Positions 21,230 to 31,620 of a stretch of DNA of 64,000 nucleotides are shown piece after piece. The notes below the pieces were generated by a model. It saw nothing but the letters and a program-made list of their open reading frames with translations. It was not told where the DNA came from and made no database searches. Both the position numbers and the translations under genes were made by a program. Location: the NCBI GenBank assembly GCA_030704615.1, contig CM060731.1:28706001-28770000 (forward strand), written 5' to 3'. Numbering within the stretch: the stretch's first letter is position 1; each line of letters starts with the position of its first letter. The DNA comes from Takakia lepidozioides (lineage: Eukaryota > Streptophyta > Takakiopsida > Takakiales > Takakiaceae).

Positions 21230-21770
21230 TGACACAAAGTCGAGGACAATGTGAGGGCACCTTCTTCTTCGACCTATTTCAGCCTGTTTTCCCTCTTATC
21301 AGAATCGGCCCTGAGTGCAAGTTGAATTCAGAAAGTTAGCTCGTTGGGTGGTGGTGAGAGCATCTTCTTCTTTGACCTATTTCAGCCTGTTTTGCCCTCT
21401 CATCAGACTCGGCCCTAAATTTTCTTGTTGATATCTTAAAGTTAGCTCGTTGGGTGGTGGTAAGGGCACATTCTTCTTCGACCTATTTCAGCCTGTTTTG
21501 CCCTCTCATCAGACTCGGCACTAAATTTGTTGGATTCTGAAAGTTAGCTCGTTGGGTGGTGGTGAAGGCGCCTTCTTCTTTGACCTATTTCAGCCTGTTT
21601 TGCCCTCTCATCAAATTTGGCCCTGAATGCATGTTGAATTCTGAAAGTTAGTTCGTTGGGTGGAGGTGATGGCGCCTTCTTCTTCGACCTATTTCAGCCT
21701 GTTTTTCCCTCTCATCAGACTCGGCCCTGATTGCATGTTGAATTCTAAAAGTTATCTCGTTGGGAGATGT
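21230..21770 (+). repeat. ~103-bp tandem repeat, five copies
   Basis: The phrase GACCTATTTCAGCCTGTTTT recurs at about 21271, 21374, 21480, 21582 and 21685 (spacing 102-106 bp). Each copy is followed by CTCATCAGACTCGGCCCT and AAAGTTAGCTCGTTGGG-type sequence. Partial copies occur at about 13865 in the same CACTA element and at 62495-62590 inside a pogo-like element. Confidence 0.85.
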
Positions 21771-21939
21771 AGCATGTCACCATTTATCATGGCTGGATTT
21801 TGTTTACTCCGTTCCAGCATTTACTGTCTTGGATTCTATTCTGGTTTTTGAATGGTGAATCTTCAAGAGTATTTGGATTTGCATATTCACTTGGAATGTA
21901 TGGGAATTATAGGAGAATTGTATGGGAATGTTTGAATCA

Positions 21940-22776
21940 CTTACACACCACTCTGTTAGTGGTATATGTAAGACTGTGACAATAGGCAAGAGTGGTTGTA
22001 CTCCTCCAGATATAGCCCCAATCACTTACATACTACTCTGGTAGAAATAATTCAAATGCATGATTTATACTTGGTGGGACACACTAGATGACTCAGTAAG
22101 TGGTTTTAGCATACAACCTAACCACTACATCGATACTGGTAGAACCACTCCGTGAGTGGTTTTATCACACAAGCTAACCACTACATTGATACTAGTAGAA
22201 CCACTCAGTAAGTGGTTTTAGCACACAATCAAACCACTACATCAATACTATTAGAACCACACATTCAGTGATAATATGCATTGTTTATTCTCGTTTCATG
22301 ACTATTAGAGTCATTTAAGTCTCACTCACAGAGTTGTTTGTGAAGTCATTGCATTTTTCAACACATTCCTAAAATAAGGCACGTGCTCATTTGCAATATC
22401 GCCACGTGTCCAAATAATGGAGCCCATAATCGTCTAACTGGATTCGGCCACGTGTCCATATGTATTCGGACACGTGTCCGTCCATTGCTTAGTACGATCG
22501 ACGGAGTTGTTGCGTCCACGTCGCATACGGTGGAAGTGGTCTATGTTCTGAAGTAGTTAGTTTACCACTGTGACACATCATAAGTGGTTAGTTTACCACT
22601 GTGACACGTAAGCGAACAGCTGGACTTGGAGGCAAGTGATCGCAACCACTGTCGTTAACCACTTCGGACACGTCATGTTTTTAACCACTGCTAAGTCAAG
22701 ATCCACTGGTTCTAGACCACTATGGGGCCAGAGTGGTTGGGTGTCTTTTCCCACTCAAAATGAGTGGTTACCAGAG
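21940..22776. repeat. Right subterminal repeats of the CACTA element
   Basis: Repeated AACCACT/AGTGGTT units in both orientations, in blocks such as GTAGAACCACTC...AGTGGTTTTA. They mirror the array at the left end and finish at the 27-bp terminal repeat (22777-22803). Confidence 0.8.
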
Positions 22777-22806
22777 TGGTTATTCCGCGTTTTTCCTCTA
22801 GTGTAT

Positions 22807-24861
22807 GGATTGGCTTCTTACCCAAGTAGAGCCATGACATGATATTTGTTTTCTAATTCCTGTGGTAAGTAAGTGCAAACTAACATTACCTAGTGCATTG
22901 TAAAAACAAAATTGGAATTTTGATAAAATCTGAGCCCTAGGTGTTGTTTTCAAGATTCCTCATTTAGCCTGCCATGTAGGCAAGTCAAAATTCTAAGGAA
23001 CATAAATTTTAATATTTTAAGGTGCTTTAAATTCACACATGTGCTTCTCCTTAATCCCGGCCCACCTCCATCCACTCACATCTAGGGGAGGTGGACCCCG
23101 GTGCCCCTGAAGCGACCCAAATCTAGGGTCGCTTTGTCCTTTAGGGGTTAAACTGTTAATAAGTTACTCTATTTCTGTTACGTATTTTCCTACTCCCAAC
23201 CCCTAACACTTAGCCAGGTCCGACTGTAATACTGATTGCACCTTCGATCCGACTGGAGAGAATATTAGACGAATTCAGTTTGAATAGATAAACATGTTTT
23301 CATCCGTTAGAGCACGTTACCCGATCTTTGTCGTCAGCAGTGACGCCCGTTAGTACGAGTGACGGAAGCAATGACGAGTTGACAGCGTCTGCCTGTACAA
23401 CAAGACGGAATCTTGTCGGAGAATGACGTGGTCCGGTACAAAGGGTGATATGTCGGACACAGCTGGAGCGTGTGAGCATGTGTGAACGATGTCAACAGTG
23501 TGGTACACACATATCTGTCGGTGTTTAGCAAATGAATCCCTAGGCAACAGTGTGGGTCCATGGGCAAAAAGAAACAAGACAACAAGAATTCCAGATTTGT
23601 GAAGAGAGAGGCCACCTACCCTACCTATAATATTGCCTCTCATAAGTCCTTGTTTATCTACCGTGGCGAACCTTCTAGCGGACTGGGCAGACCCTCCAAC
23701 AGACCGACTCCGACCTTCTAGCAGACAGACCCTCCAACAGACTGGCACCCCTCCAATAGACCGGGCAGACCCCCCTCCAGCAGACCGGCAGACCCTTTCG
23801 ACAAAATATATATTTGATAACACACATTACTACCGCAGTATAACTTGACAAGATTTGAACACCACACCTTGTGTTTATTATTCATTTCTCTTAACCACCA
23901 CACAACGCCACACAATGCTTTATTTGCATATTGTGGGCCCTAGCAGACTAACTCGTGTGTTTTTAGTAGACCAGCTTGCTGGGCAGACCTAGCAGCAGAC
24001 TGGCCGGATCCGGGTAGGGGCACTCCTACCCTCCACGATGCCCTCTGCCACACGCGCAAGCATTCATGACCCTATTATTGTTAAATGAGAAGCTATAATA
24101 TTATCCAGGACAAGGAAAATTAACCTTGTGGCCCCGATGAGATTTGAAGGGCGGACCTACCTTTCAATATGAAGGGCATAAAATAATAAATAAGGGTCCA
24201 AAGTTCAAAATTATGGCAGGGGCTATTCCTGAGGGGAAGGGTTACATTTTACACGTTTTTCCCGCCTCCAGCTCACTTTGGCCGGCATAATGTGCGATTG
24301 GCTATTATCCCTTTTTCGAAGATGGTTCATGTTCCACGATTACATATTTTTATGGGGGTTACTTGCAGAGCCTTCTTTATATACTGTCTCAAGGCAAGGT
24401 GGAGCCTCCTAGAAGGGGCCCACCGCCTCATCCTACTTCTCTGGAAAGCTCTAGAACTACAAGGAGGGCCACCCTCTCGCATATTCTACTTCTATGCTGG
24501 CCTCCCATATCACCCATTCTAACATCCCTACCTTCCCTCCCCATTGGCCGCTCCAATCTTCTCCCTTTTTTCGACCTTCAGGAATAGCCCCAGCCAGAAT
24601 TTGGGTGGGCCCTTCTAGAGTGAATGATGAATTAAAAGAGTACTATATATATTTCAAAGGGGATGGCCCTTTAGGTTGAGCGATTTCAAGGGAAATCACA
24701 AAGTTAAAATATATGATGCTTCAGCTTAATCCAACCTAAGTACAATGCAAAGTTTGATATGCTCTTTGTGTCATAACATGGTCAGAAGAAGGAAGAAGGA
24801 GACAAGAAAAAAGATATGTAAGGATTTGTTTGTTGCATATTATCCATATATTCAAAACCCC
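22807..24861. other. Intergenic, no gene seen
   Basis: About 2 kb. A 9-bp perfect hairpin AAGCGACCC/GGGTCGCTT lies at about 23112-23136. Around 23690-23790 and 23960-24005 there are irregular repeats built on CAGAC/AGACC units. Open frames up to 157 codons on the minus strand (23350-23823) are low-complexity products of these repeats and show no domain. Confidence 0.5.
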
Positions 24862-24870
24862 TACAACAAC

Positions 24871-25590
24871 GGAAGACAATAGGAATAATGTAAGAACTTA
24901 ATGGACGCGTATGATCTGACGGTAACTTTTGCCGGATTCCGGCAGCTTGGGCTCCTCCGGCAGGGCGGCTGTCAAATCTTCCCCAACCCCTCTTACCGGT
25001 TTCACTATTAAATACTTAGGAATCTGAGTGGGTTGTAAGCTGTGGTGGGTAGCGTGATGGGAAGGTGATTGCATTGAAGACGGCGAGTTTCAGTGTTCGA
25101 TTCTTGATGGGAGGCTCCTATAGTGTAACCCCGGTCGATGTAACCCTCCATTGGTGTAACCCTCTATAACCCCGGTTTCTCGTGTAACTCTGGTTAGTCC
25201 ATTTTATACTTAGCCAAATTTCGAGACCAAGTGTGAGTTACACCGAGTGGAGTTACACTCCATTCTGTGTAACCCCGAGTGGAGTTACACATCTCGTAGA
25301 GTAACCCAACGTAAGCAGAGATGACTCCGGCCGAAGCCGGCGTAAGTAAGAGCCACTTCACCTTGCGGCTAGAGCTCCATTTCGGGGGTGGGCCCTAAAA
25401 CAATTTAACCCCAAGTGGAGTTACATACCCGGGTGTAACCCAGTCTAACCCCGACTGGAGTTGACACTCCTTCAGTTCCATGTAATTCTCAAGAGAGGAT
25501 GGTGAAGATTTGACAAACCGAAACCGGTGTACTATCTTGTCAGAGGTTGCGGGTGTACATTAAGTTCTTACATTATTCCTATTATCTTCC
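24871..25590. mobile_element. 720-bp MULE-type MITE
   Basis: The left end GGAAGACAATAGGAATAATG continues GTAAGAACTTAATG-like for 33 bp in total. The right end is its inverted complement with one mismatch. Flanks are TACAACAAC (24862-24870) and CACAACAAC (25591-25599), a 9-bp target duplication with one difference, which points to the Mutator superfamily. The interior has no coding capacity. Instead it has about a dozen GTGTAAC/GTTACAC motifs in both orientations between 25120 and 25470. Confidence 0.85.
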
Positions 25591-25599
25591 CACAACAAC

Positions 25600-25939
25600 T
25601 GCAGCAATAAAAGTCCCCTTGGAATGACGGGGACTTGGAAAGGCCAGAAAAAAAAAAAGGGACGAAATGGGGCAGTTGGAACATAGGCGCTTTGAGGGGT
25701 CCATAGAAACACGGCCTAATAAGGGCATTTGTGTGATCGTCTTTGAAGGGGTGAAACCTAACTTATCATTTTTTAAGAGTGCCGCATAGCTTTATCAAAA
25801 GAGCCAAGTGGGGCGATTTTTTTTAGATGGCCATCTGCCCTTCAAAGCTCATCCTACTTGCGGGGGCCATCAGGCATTACAAAGAGGGGTCAACAGATCA
25901 TGAATCCTCATTAGGTGGTAACGAGACAAGGGTGAGCAT
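25600..25939. other. Spacer between the two MULE-type elements
   Basis: 340 bp without open frames of interest or obvious repeats. Confidence 0.5.
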
Positions 25940-25948
25940 GTGGAAAAC

Positions 25949-27365
25949 GGCCGCGAATTTTCGGTAGCCACGTCCTAATGACGCCGGCTCCTTGGTCCCA
26001 GCAACACACCTCCCCATAGGCTTCACACGCCTTGCCACACATGTGGGCCCGCCCCCTCCATGTCTTCGTGTAGCTCCCCAAAACTGGCTTGTCCATTGCC
26101 CTAAACTTTTCCTTTTTCCTTTTTCCTGCGTGGACCTTGCACGCACTTCCCCATTATGCAATTTGGCGGAATGATACGAACAACCTTCCAGAGGGTACTC
26201 TAATATTATTTGGATTAAGCAATTTTAAACTTGACATGAACAACCCTCCGAAAGGTATCCATCACACATGACGTAATGGTAGGAACAACCATCCAAAAGG
26301 TTAGGAATCCAATTCTTTACCAGTACGAGTTCTTCATGTATGTGAGTGTAAACATTCACCTTCCGTTCCTCCCAGCTTTATTAAACATATTTATTTCGAT
26401 TTTTATGGAAGTTAAAAAAATGACACGGAACAATCTTCCGGAGAGTACACCAATATGTTTGGATAGAGCAATTTTAAAATTGAGATGAACAACCTTCCGG
26501 CCGGTTTCCATCGCGCATGACCTAATGGTAGAAACAACCTTCCGGAAGATATTAAACAAATTTGATTGGATTTTATGCAAGTTAAAAAATGAGTCACAAC
26601 AACCTTACAAAGGGTACTCCAACATTATTTGGATTAAGCAATTTTAAGCTTGACATGAACAACCTTCCGAAAGGTATCTGACCTGATGGCAGAAACAACC
26701 TTCCATAAGGTATTAAACATATTTGTTTGGATATTATGTAAGTTAAAATGATAGAAACAACCTTCCGGAGGGTATATCAATACGTTTGGATCGAGCAATT
26801 CTAAAATTGACATGAACAACCTTACGGGAGGTATCCATCGACGTAACTCAGTAATAGAAATAACCTTCTGTAAAGTAAAAATATTTGTTTAGATTCTACT
26901 CAATTGCAAAATTGACAATATAATAATATAATAATATAATATAATATAATAACATTGAGAAATATTCAAAACTTGTAACAACCTTTCGGCATGTACCCAT
27001 AAAACAAGACTGAATGATAAAAACAACCTTATGTAAAATAAAACAATTTTTTTGGTTTATATTCAGTCTGAAATAAATAAATAAAAATGAGCCTTGTTAG
27101 AGTTAGCAATTTTAGAGTAACCTCTCGAAGGGTGTTTGTACCATTTCCCCCAGATTGCATAATGGGGAAGTGCGTGCAAGGTCTGGACAGGGAAGAAAGG
27201 GAAAAGCAAAAGCTTAGGGCAATGGGCGAGCCTGTTTTGGCGAGCTACACGAAGACATGGAGGGGCCGGGCCCACATATGTGGCCAGGCCTGTGAAGCCT
27301 CGGGAGGTGCGCTGCTGGGGACCGGGCAGCCAGCGCTACGACGTGGCTATCGAAAATTCGCGGGC
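25949..27365. mobile_element. Non-autonomous MULE with ~250-bp terminal inverted repeats
   Basis: Left end GGCCGCGAATTTTCGGTAGC; right end, read on the minus strand, GCCCGCGAATTTTCGATAGC. The inverted homology continues inward for about 250 bp, for example CTCCATGTCTTCGTGTAGCT and GCACGCACTTCCCCATTATG on opposite strands. The flanking 9-bp target duplication is perfect, GTGGAAAAC at 25940-25948 and 27366-27374. Long terminal repeats plus a 9-bp duplication are diagnostic of Mutator-like elements. No transposase is encoded; the core is repetitive. Confidence 0.93.
26170..27060. repeat. Degenerate internal tandem repeat built on CAACCTTCCGG
   Basis: The unit ACAACCTTCCGGAGGGTA and variants recur about 15 times. 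They are embedded in longer repeats with TTTGGAT, AGCAATTTTAAA, ACATGAACAACC and AATGGTAGAAAC phrases. CCTTCCGGAAGG is itself palindromic. The array fills the space between the terminal repeats of the MULE. Confidence 0.8.
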
Positions 27366-27374
27366 GTGGAAAAC

Positions 27375-28002
27375 AGTGTAAACTAAGATCTGAGACTAGG
27401 TAGCTGAAACCGGACAGTAATATGGAGATGAGAACTCCATGTGCGTACGGATAGAGGATCTGCTCGGGTATTTTGGGATCAAATGGTGGGATGCTTGATG
27501 TGGCAGAAATTGGCCTTCACTTGCATTGTGGTAGCCCTTCAAAGTTGTCGCATAACTATCTCTGCAGTAGCCTTGGGAGAGTGATTCTCTTCTACACACA
27601 AGTGGAGGGGACGTTCACATTGCAGGTTTCTTGAGCGAGCTACTAGCCGGCGGCCTGGATTGGGTTTGAAGAAGACATTATCTAAGTGTTGGAATAGTTG
27701 CAGGGAGGACGATGCTTTATAACATGCGAAGGTAGAGAATCCTGCAACGGGGTATTGGAGAGTGGCCCAGCTCATAGTTGAGAGACAAACAGGGAGGGAG
27801 AGAGCTTATGGAGATCGAAAGTAAAGGGTCTTAAGATATATACGTGCCACACACGCTGGAGAGAGAAGGGCAGGCTTGAGCTTTAGGAGGATTTACAGCT
27901 TAGCATCATGCAATGCAACGTAGTTCACTTTGGATTTAACTGGGAATCCCGTAGAAGTATTCAGCAGGGCTTTGTTGGGAGTCCCCAATAGTCTAGAAAG
28001 AC
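27375..28002 (+). promoter_or_regulatory. Upstream region of the ERF gene
   Basis: About 0.63 kb between the MULE end and the ERF start codon. A TATATA at about 27836 (AAGATATATACG) could be a core element, but I have no transcript evidence. The proximal boundary of the promoter is a transposon. Confidence 0.3.
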
Positions 28003-29631
28003 TTGCCACTGGAGTCTGCGATTAAGACGATGTTTTTGGGACTTGCAACTCGAAGGTTCAAGAGGTTGGCGGAGGGTGAACAGAACCAGGTTCGCGACAA
28101 ACGGGCAAATGGCAGGCAGTTCATTCTGGAGAGAGGTATACTTAGTCTTGTTAGATCTCAGCTCTTAGATGATGATCTCTGTGAAGCTCTCTCAAGGGAT
28201 GGATGTTCACCCACTGTGGAGACAGCCTTTCCCGGTGTCAGCCGTACTTATTTCGAGCCACCAGATCCTTTTCCACCCAGACTAAACTCCCTCCTATCTC
28301 ACTCAAGCTCCGGATCTACAGGGTCTGGATCTGTCCAGGTTTCATTTCACAGACACTGGAAGAGTAGTGGTAGCGGTAGCGGTAGTGGTAGTGGGGCAGT
28401 ATGCAACCACAGTGGAGCTCAGGAGGAAGTCTCAGGTCAGGAAAAAACGTTTAATTTTCAGAGTTCGAGAACATTGAAGGTTAAACCCGGGAAACGTCAC
28501 CACAGAGTCTGGATGTTGACTAGGAAACTGAGGGAAACTCTGGGGGAGAGATTTGCCGAGAAGATTGGGGAAGTAGTGAAGCAGGAATCCAGTTCCTTGG
28601 GGAACCAGCTGCGCCAGTTTTCTACCTCATTAGGAGAATCAAAAGCTATGACATACTCTTTGAGCCCAGGAAGCAGTGTGAAATGGGAGAAGTTGAGCTC
28701 TGATGGTGGCTGGGAGGGATGGTTGGTTGATGAAAGCACTATAAGGCTGCCGGTGGGCGCAGGCTCGGGAGAAATCTCCGAGGAGACTAAAGCACTGGGA
28801 GAGGATCCGGAGAGGAAGTCCCCCTCCCGAGACTGCCGCAGCAGGTGCCCACTGCCTAGCTCATCTCTCCCTGAAGCTCTGGTGACTGAAAGTTTGGTGA
28901 GCGATGCCAGTGACTGTTCTGTGGTAAAGGGAGATGTGCCCACCACTTTCCAGCATTTACCTTGTATAAATCCATGCAGCCCAAAGATGGTGTCTGGTAT
29001 CCAACCAAGTTGCTATGCTAATTCGTTACCTCTTGTGGAGAATGTTGCCAGTAAAAACATGTTCCAGAATAGAGTTCAGAAGGAAGCTGTCACCCATCAT
29101 TGGGAATCGGTCCCCACCTCCCGAACCCTTAGCCCCCCAGCTGTGAGCCCACGCTCCAAACATGCCGCTGTCCCGGAAGCTGCTGCTCTGGGAACGATCA
29201 AGCGAGAGGATGTGAATCTCTGCCACAATGAAGTTGAGACTGAAGACAAAAGGGAACACCAGGGTGCAGCAGTCATACTTCCTTGTCCCACAGCCGGAGA
29301 CACTGTAACATCACCCAAACCTCCACAACAACATTATAGGGGAGTCAGACAGAGACCCTGGGGGAAATTTGCAGCTGAGATTCGAGACTCTGCCCGACAA
29401 GGTGCCCGAGTTTGGCTTGGGACTTTTGCCACTGCCAAGGAAGCAGCATTGGCCTATGACAGTGCAGCTTTCCAAATGAGGGGTTGCCGAGCTCTTTTGA
29501 ATTTCCCTAGGAAGGTTTCATCAGATTCTATAACTACAAATAGCTTGGTATCATCATCAAGTAAGCAGCAAGGGCCCCCACCTGCTTCCTCTCCAGTTGA
29601 TGAAACAGACCTGTGTGTGATTTGCCAATAA
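28003..29631 (+). CDS. AP2/ERF-family transcription factor (ERF subfamily)
   Basis: Intronless 542-codon frame with one AP2 domain at about residues 444-502: [59 protein letters not shown]. The WLG motif and the Ala/Asp of AAEIRD are ERF rather than DREB features, so GCC-box-type DNA binding is expected (family knowledge). The long N-terminal part is Ser/Gly-rich ([11 protein letters not shown]) and disordered, apart from a basic helical stretch with [20 protein letters not shown]. It is much longer than most ERFs. The last codons (LCVICQ) and the stop lie in a segment duplicated from a GnT-I intron, so the original C-terminus may be lost. The start could also be the second Met at 28030. Confidence 0.9.
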   Translation: MPLESAIKTMFLGLATRRFKRLAEGEQNQVRDKRANGRQFILERGILSLVRSQLLDDDLCEALSRDGCSPTVETAFPGVSRTYFEPPDPFPPRLNSLLSHSSSGSTGSGSVQVSFHRHWKSSGSGSGSGSGAVCNHSGAQEEVSGQEKTFNFQSSRTLKVKPGKRHHRVWMLTRKLRETLGERFAEKIGEVVKQESSSLGNQLRQFSTSLGESKAMTYSLSPGSSVKWEKLSSDGGWEGWLVDESTIRLPVGAGSGEISEETKALGEDPERKSPSRDCRSRCPLPSSSLPEALVTESLVSDASDCSVVKGDVPTTFQHLPCINPCSPKMVSGIQPSCYANSLPLVENVASKNMFQNRVQKEAVTHHWESVPTSRTLSPPAVSPRSKHAAVPEAAALGTIKREDVNLCHNEVETEDKREHQGAAVILPCPTAGDTVTSPKPPQQHYRGVRQRPWGKFAAEIRDSARQGARVWLGTFATAKEAALAYDSAAFQMRGCRALLNFPRKVSSDSITTNSLVSSSSKQQGPPPASSPVDETDLCVICQ

Positions 29632-31620
29632 CTAGGCCCCAAAAGGGCATGGGCTTTTGACCTTGAGATTTTCAAAGTTGGTAAACAGAGGTACAGGTAC
29701 AAATCCCTTAATGGATTTGAAGAGGGCGTCTCTCTGGTGAGAGTACCCAGGACAACGAATGAGAACATGAATTTTCAGGTTGCCCATACAACGGGCATTT
29801 GCAATCCCCCTTTCATCTCTGCATCTGTTTGCTGTTCAAAGGTAGGCTTCCTGCCCTGAGTTTAACTTTCAGTCTGGTGCCGAGAGTGGATAAACCCTTG
29901 AGGTCATCCATGATGTCCTCCCCATGTCACAACTGGAGCAGCCAGGCCACCAACAGACACAACAGCCAAGATCAGTGGGGAAGTGATGAGGATATGCTGC
30001 AGGCCAGTGCGGGGCAAGTTCCTCCCAAAAACCTTTGGTAAGCATCCAACCAAGCCCTGGGAAAAAGTCTGAGCGATAGAGTGCCTCTGCGACAACTGAA
30101 CCACAAGCAAACTAAGTTTTTCAAAAAAATTCTGGTAAGATAGATCACAATTCATAGGATATGCAACTAAGTGCATCTGCATGCACATCGAAATATACAC
30201 ACACTCTCCTAATCTGTCTGGTCCACCTGATCCTTCACAGTGGTGACTGGAGAGGTACTCAGACATATGTGTCACTCCTATCCTACCTAGAGGGCTACCT
30301 CCAGCCTTTCTATTTCTACTGTACAAGTGGCAATGCTGCCAGATCCACATACATCACATATGCTCAGGAGTGGACCGAGTAGCATTGCTGATACCAAGAC
30401 CATGCTATTAGTATAAGTCGATGCCAGTCCTAATGTCAAAACCACATTTTGTACTGAATTGTTGTTAACTAGTGAACAGATTGGCAATAGCAAGACCACT
30501 TTTTCCCCAGCCTTGGAAACCCCTACCCTCTTTTGCTGAACTAAAACAAATGCAGATGTTCGGTTCAACATGAGGTTCGGTACTAGTTTCATTAGGTGTG
30601 CTCATGCCTCACAGCTTAGAAATCCCCTCTGAAGCTCTGACCTCTCTTATATCCGAAAGCTGAGAGAGTGATGAGAGATCTACGCGAAACAAATCTCAAA
30701 GCAAGGCAGCCAGTACAATAGCCTAATAATCTGTGTAACTTCGCCTGTTTGGCCCAAGAATGTAGTCTTTGACACATTTCTCCTGCTCTTGCACACAAAC
30801 ACTTGCAATTCTGAGAACTACTTAAGGGCTCAAAAGGAGATAATCAAAGGGACCTTTCATCCCTTCCAAGCCCCAGAAGCTCCAATGGATCAGGTCTGAT
30901 GAAAAACAAGTGCTTAGATCTGCGCCTTCTAAACAATACAACACCCTTGGATGCAGTTCTCGGAACTCCATCCTGCACACACGCTGTCTGTTACGGTGCG
31001 CTTCTTTGCCACAAAAGGAAAATAGAAAACCAGAAACAGAAGAATGTCCTGAGTTAGACCAAAGTCTCAAAGGTGGGAACCTGGTCTTCACTGGATCCGC
31101 TACTGGGCTGTGACAGTCTTCAGGGGGGGTTTGTCAATGGACTATCATCAACAATAATAGTGTTTCCCTCGTTCCACACCTGGGAGGTACAAGAGTTACA
31201 TTAGTAGTTTCCATACTTGCCAGGGAGTGTCAGAGTTGTCTTCGAGTGTTTTTGCTCGGGTCTTTCCTTTGGTGTCTAAACTGGGTTGCTTATAGCAAGG
31301 TGTCACAAGAAGACCAAAGATGAATGCCTCTCTTAAGAATGACCTGCAGCTGAGGCGGGGATAAGCCCAACCTGGTGGCCACATAAGGCTCTGGGAGGGT
31401 TGTTTCCCGCAGGGTCGAAGGCTATAAGGCTAAGGCAAGCCACCATTTGCAAGGAACGGCATGAGTACATCCTCTTAAGAATGGTCCAAAGGGCTGAAAT
31501 TTAAACTCAGGGAGGGGAGTCTACCTTAGAACAAGACGCAGATGCAAAGAGGAAATACAAAAAGGAAAGACTTTTATCACATCAACGGAAGGCCTAAAAA
31601 GCCCTAGGGACACAAGAGAG
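29611..31620 (-). pseudogene. Permuted partial copy of the GnT-I gene
   Basis: This segment matches two separate parts of the intact gene, joined in the wrong order. 29611-30544 corresponds to 36087-37258 (exon 13 and flanking introns, lacking about 240 bp present in the gene at 36413-36655). 30545-31620 corresponds to about 32928-34195 (last exon and 3' region). It keeps an exon-13 equivalent at 29996-30086 (91 bp, as in the gene) and a last-exon equivalent at 30844-30972 (129 bp, open, with several substitutions). Exons 1-12 and 14-17 are absent, and the last exon lies upstream of exon 13 in the direction of transcription, so no GnT-I can be made. The left edge coincides with the end of the ERF frame. 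Confidence 0.9.

Larger units (their letters stand above)
12110..22803. mobile_element. CACTA (En/Spm) DNA transposon, interrupted by a Ty3 element
   Basis: The left end is CACTAG, eight A, then CGCGGAATAACCA. The right end read on the minus strand is CACTAGAGGAAAAACGCGG, then AATAACCA. These are 27-bp terminal inverted repeats with two mismatches. The flanks carry a 3-bp target duplication, TAT at 12107-12109 and 22804-22806, as expected for CACTA. Both ends hold dense subterminal AACCACT/AGTGGTT units. Subtracting the nested Ty3 insertion leaves about 3.7 kb. The only coding remnant is a DUF4216 fragment, so the element is probably non-autonomous or decayed. Confidence 0.93.

Noticed and set aside
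23350-23823. 157-codon minus-strand frame
   Set aside because: Its sequence is a translation of irregular CAGAC/AGACC repeats without any domain or codon bias.
26170-27060. Regularly spaced palindromic repeats resembling a CRISPR-like array
   Set aside because: The units are diverged, spacing is irregular, the array lies between MULE terminal repeats, and the genome is eukaryotic.
29904-30350. 148-codon minus-strand frame first taken as a LINE reverse transcriptase piece
   Set aside because: Another frame of the same strand gives the GnT-I exon 13 sequence (YRSDFFPGLGWML) with correct splice borders; the long frame is a shadow.
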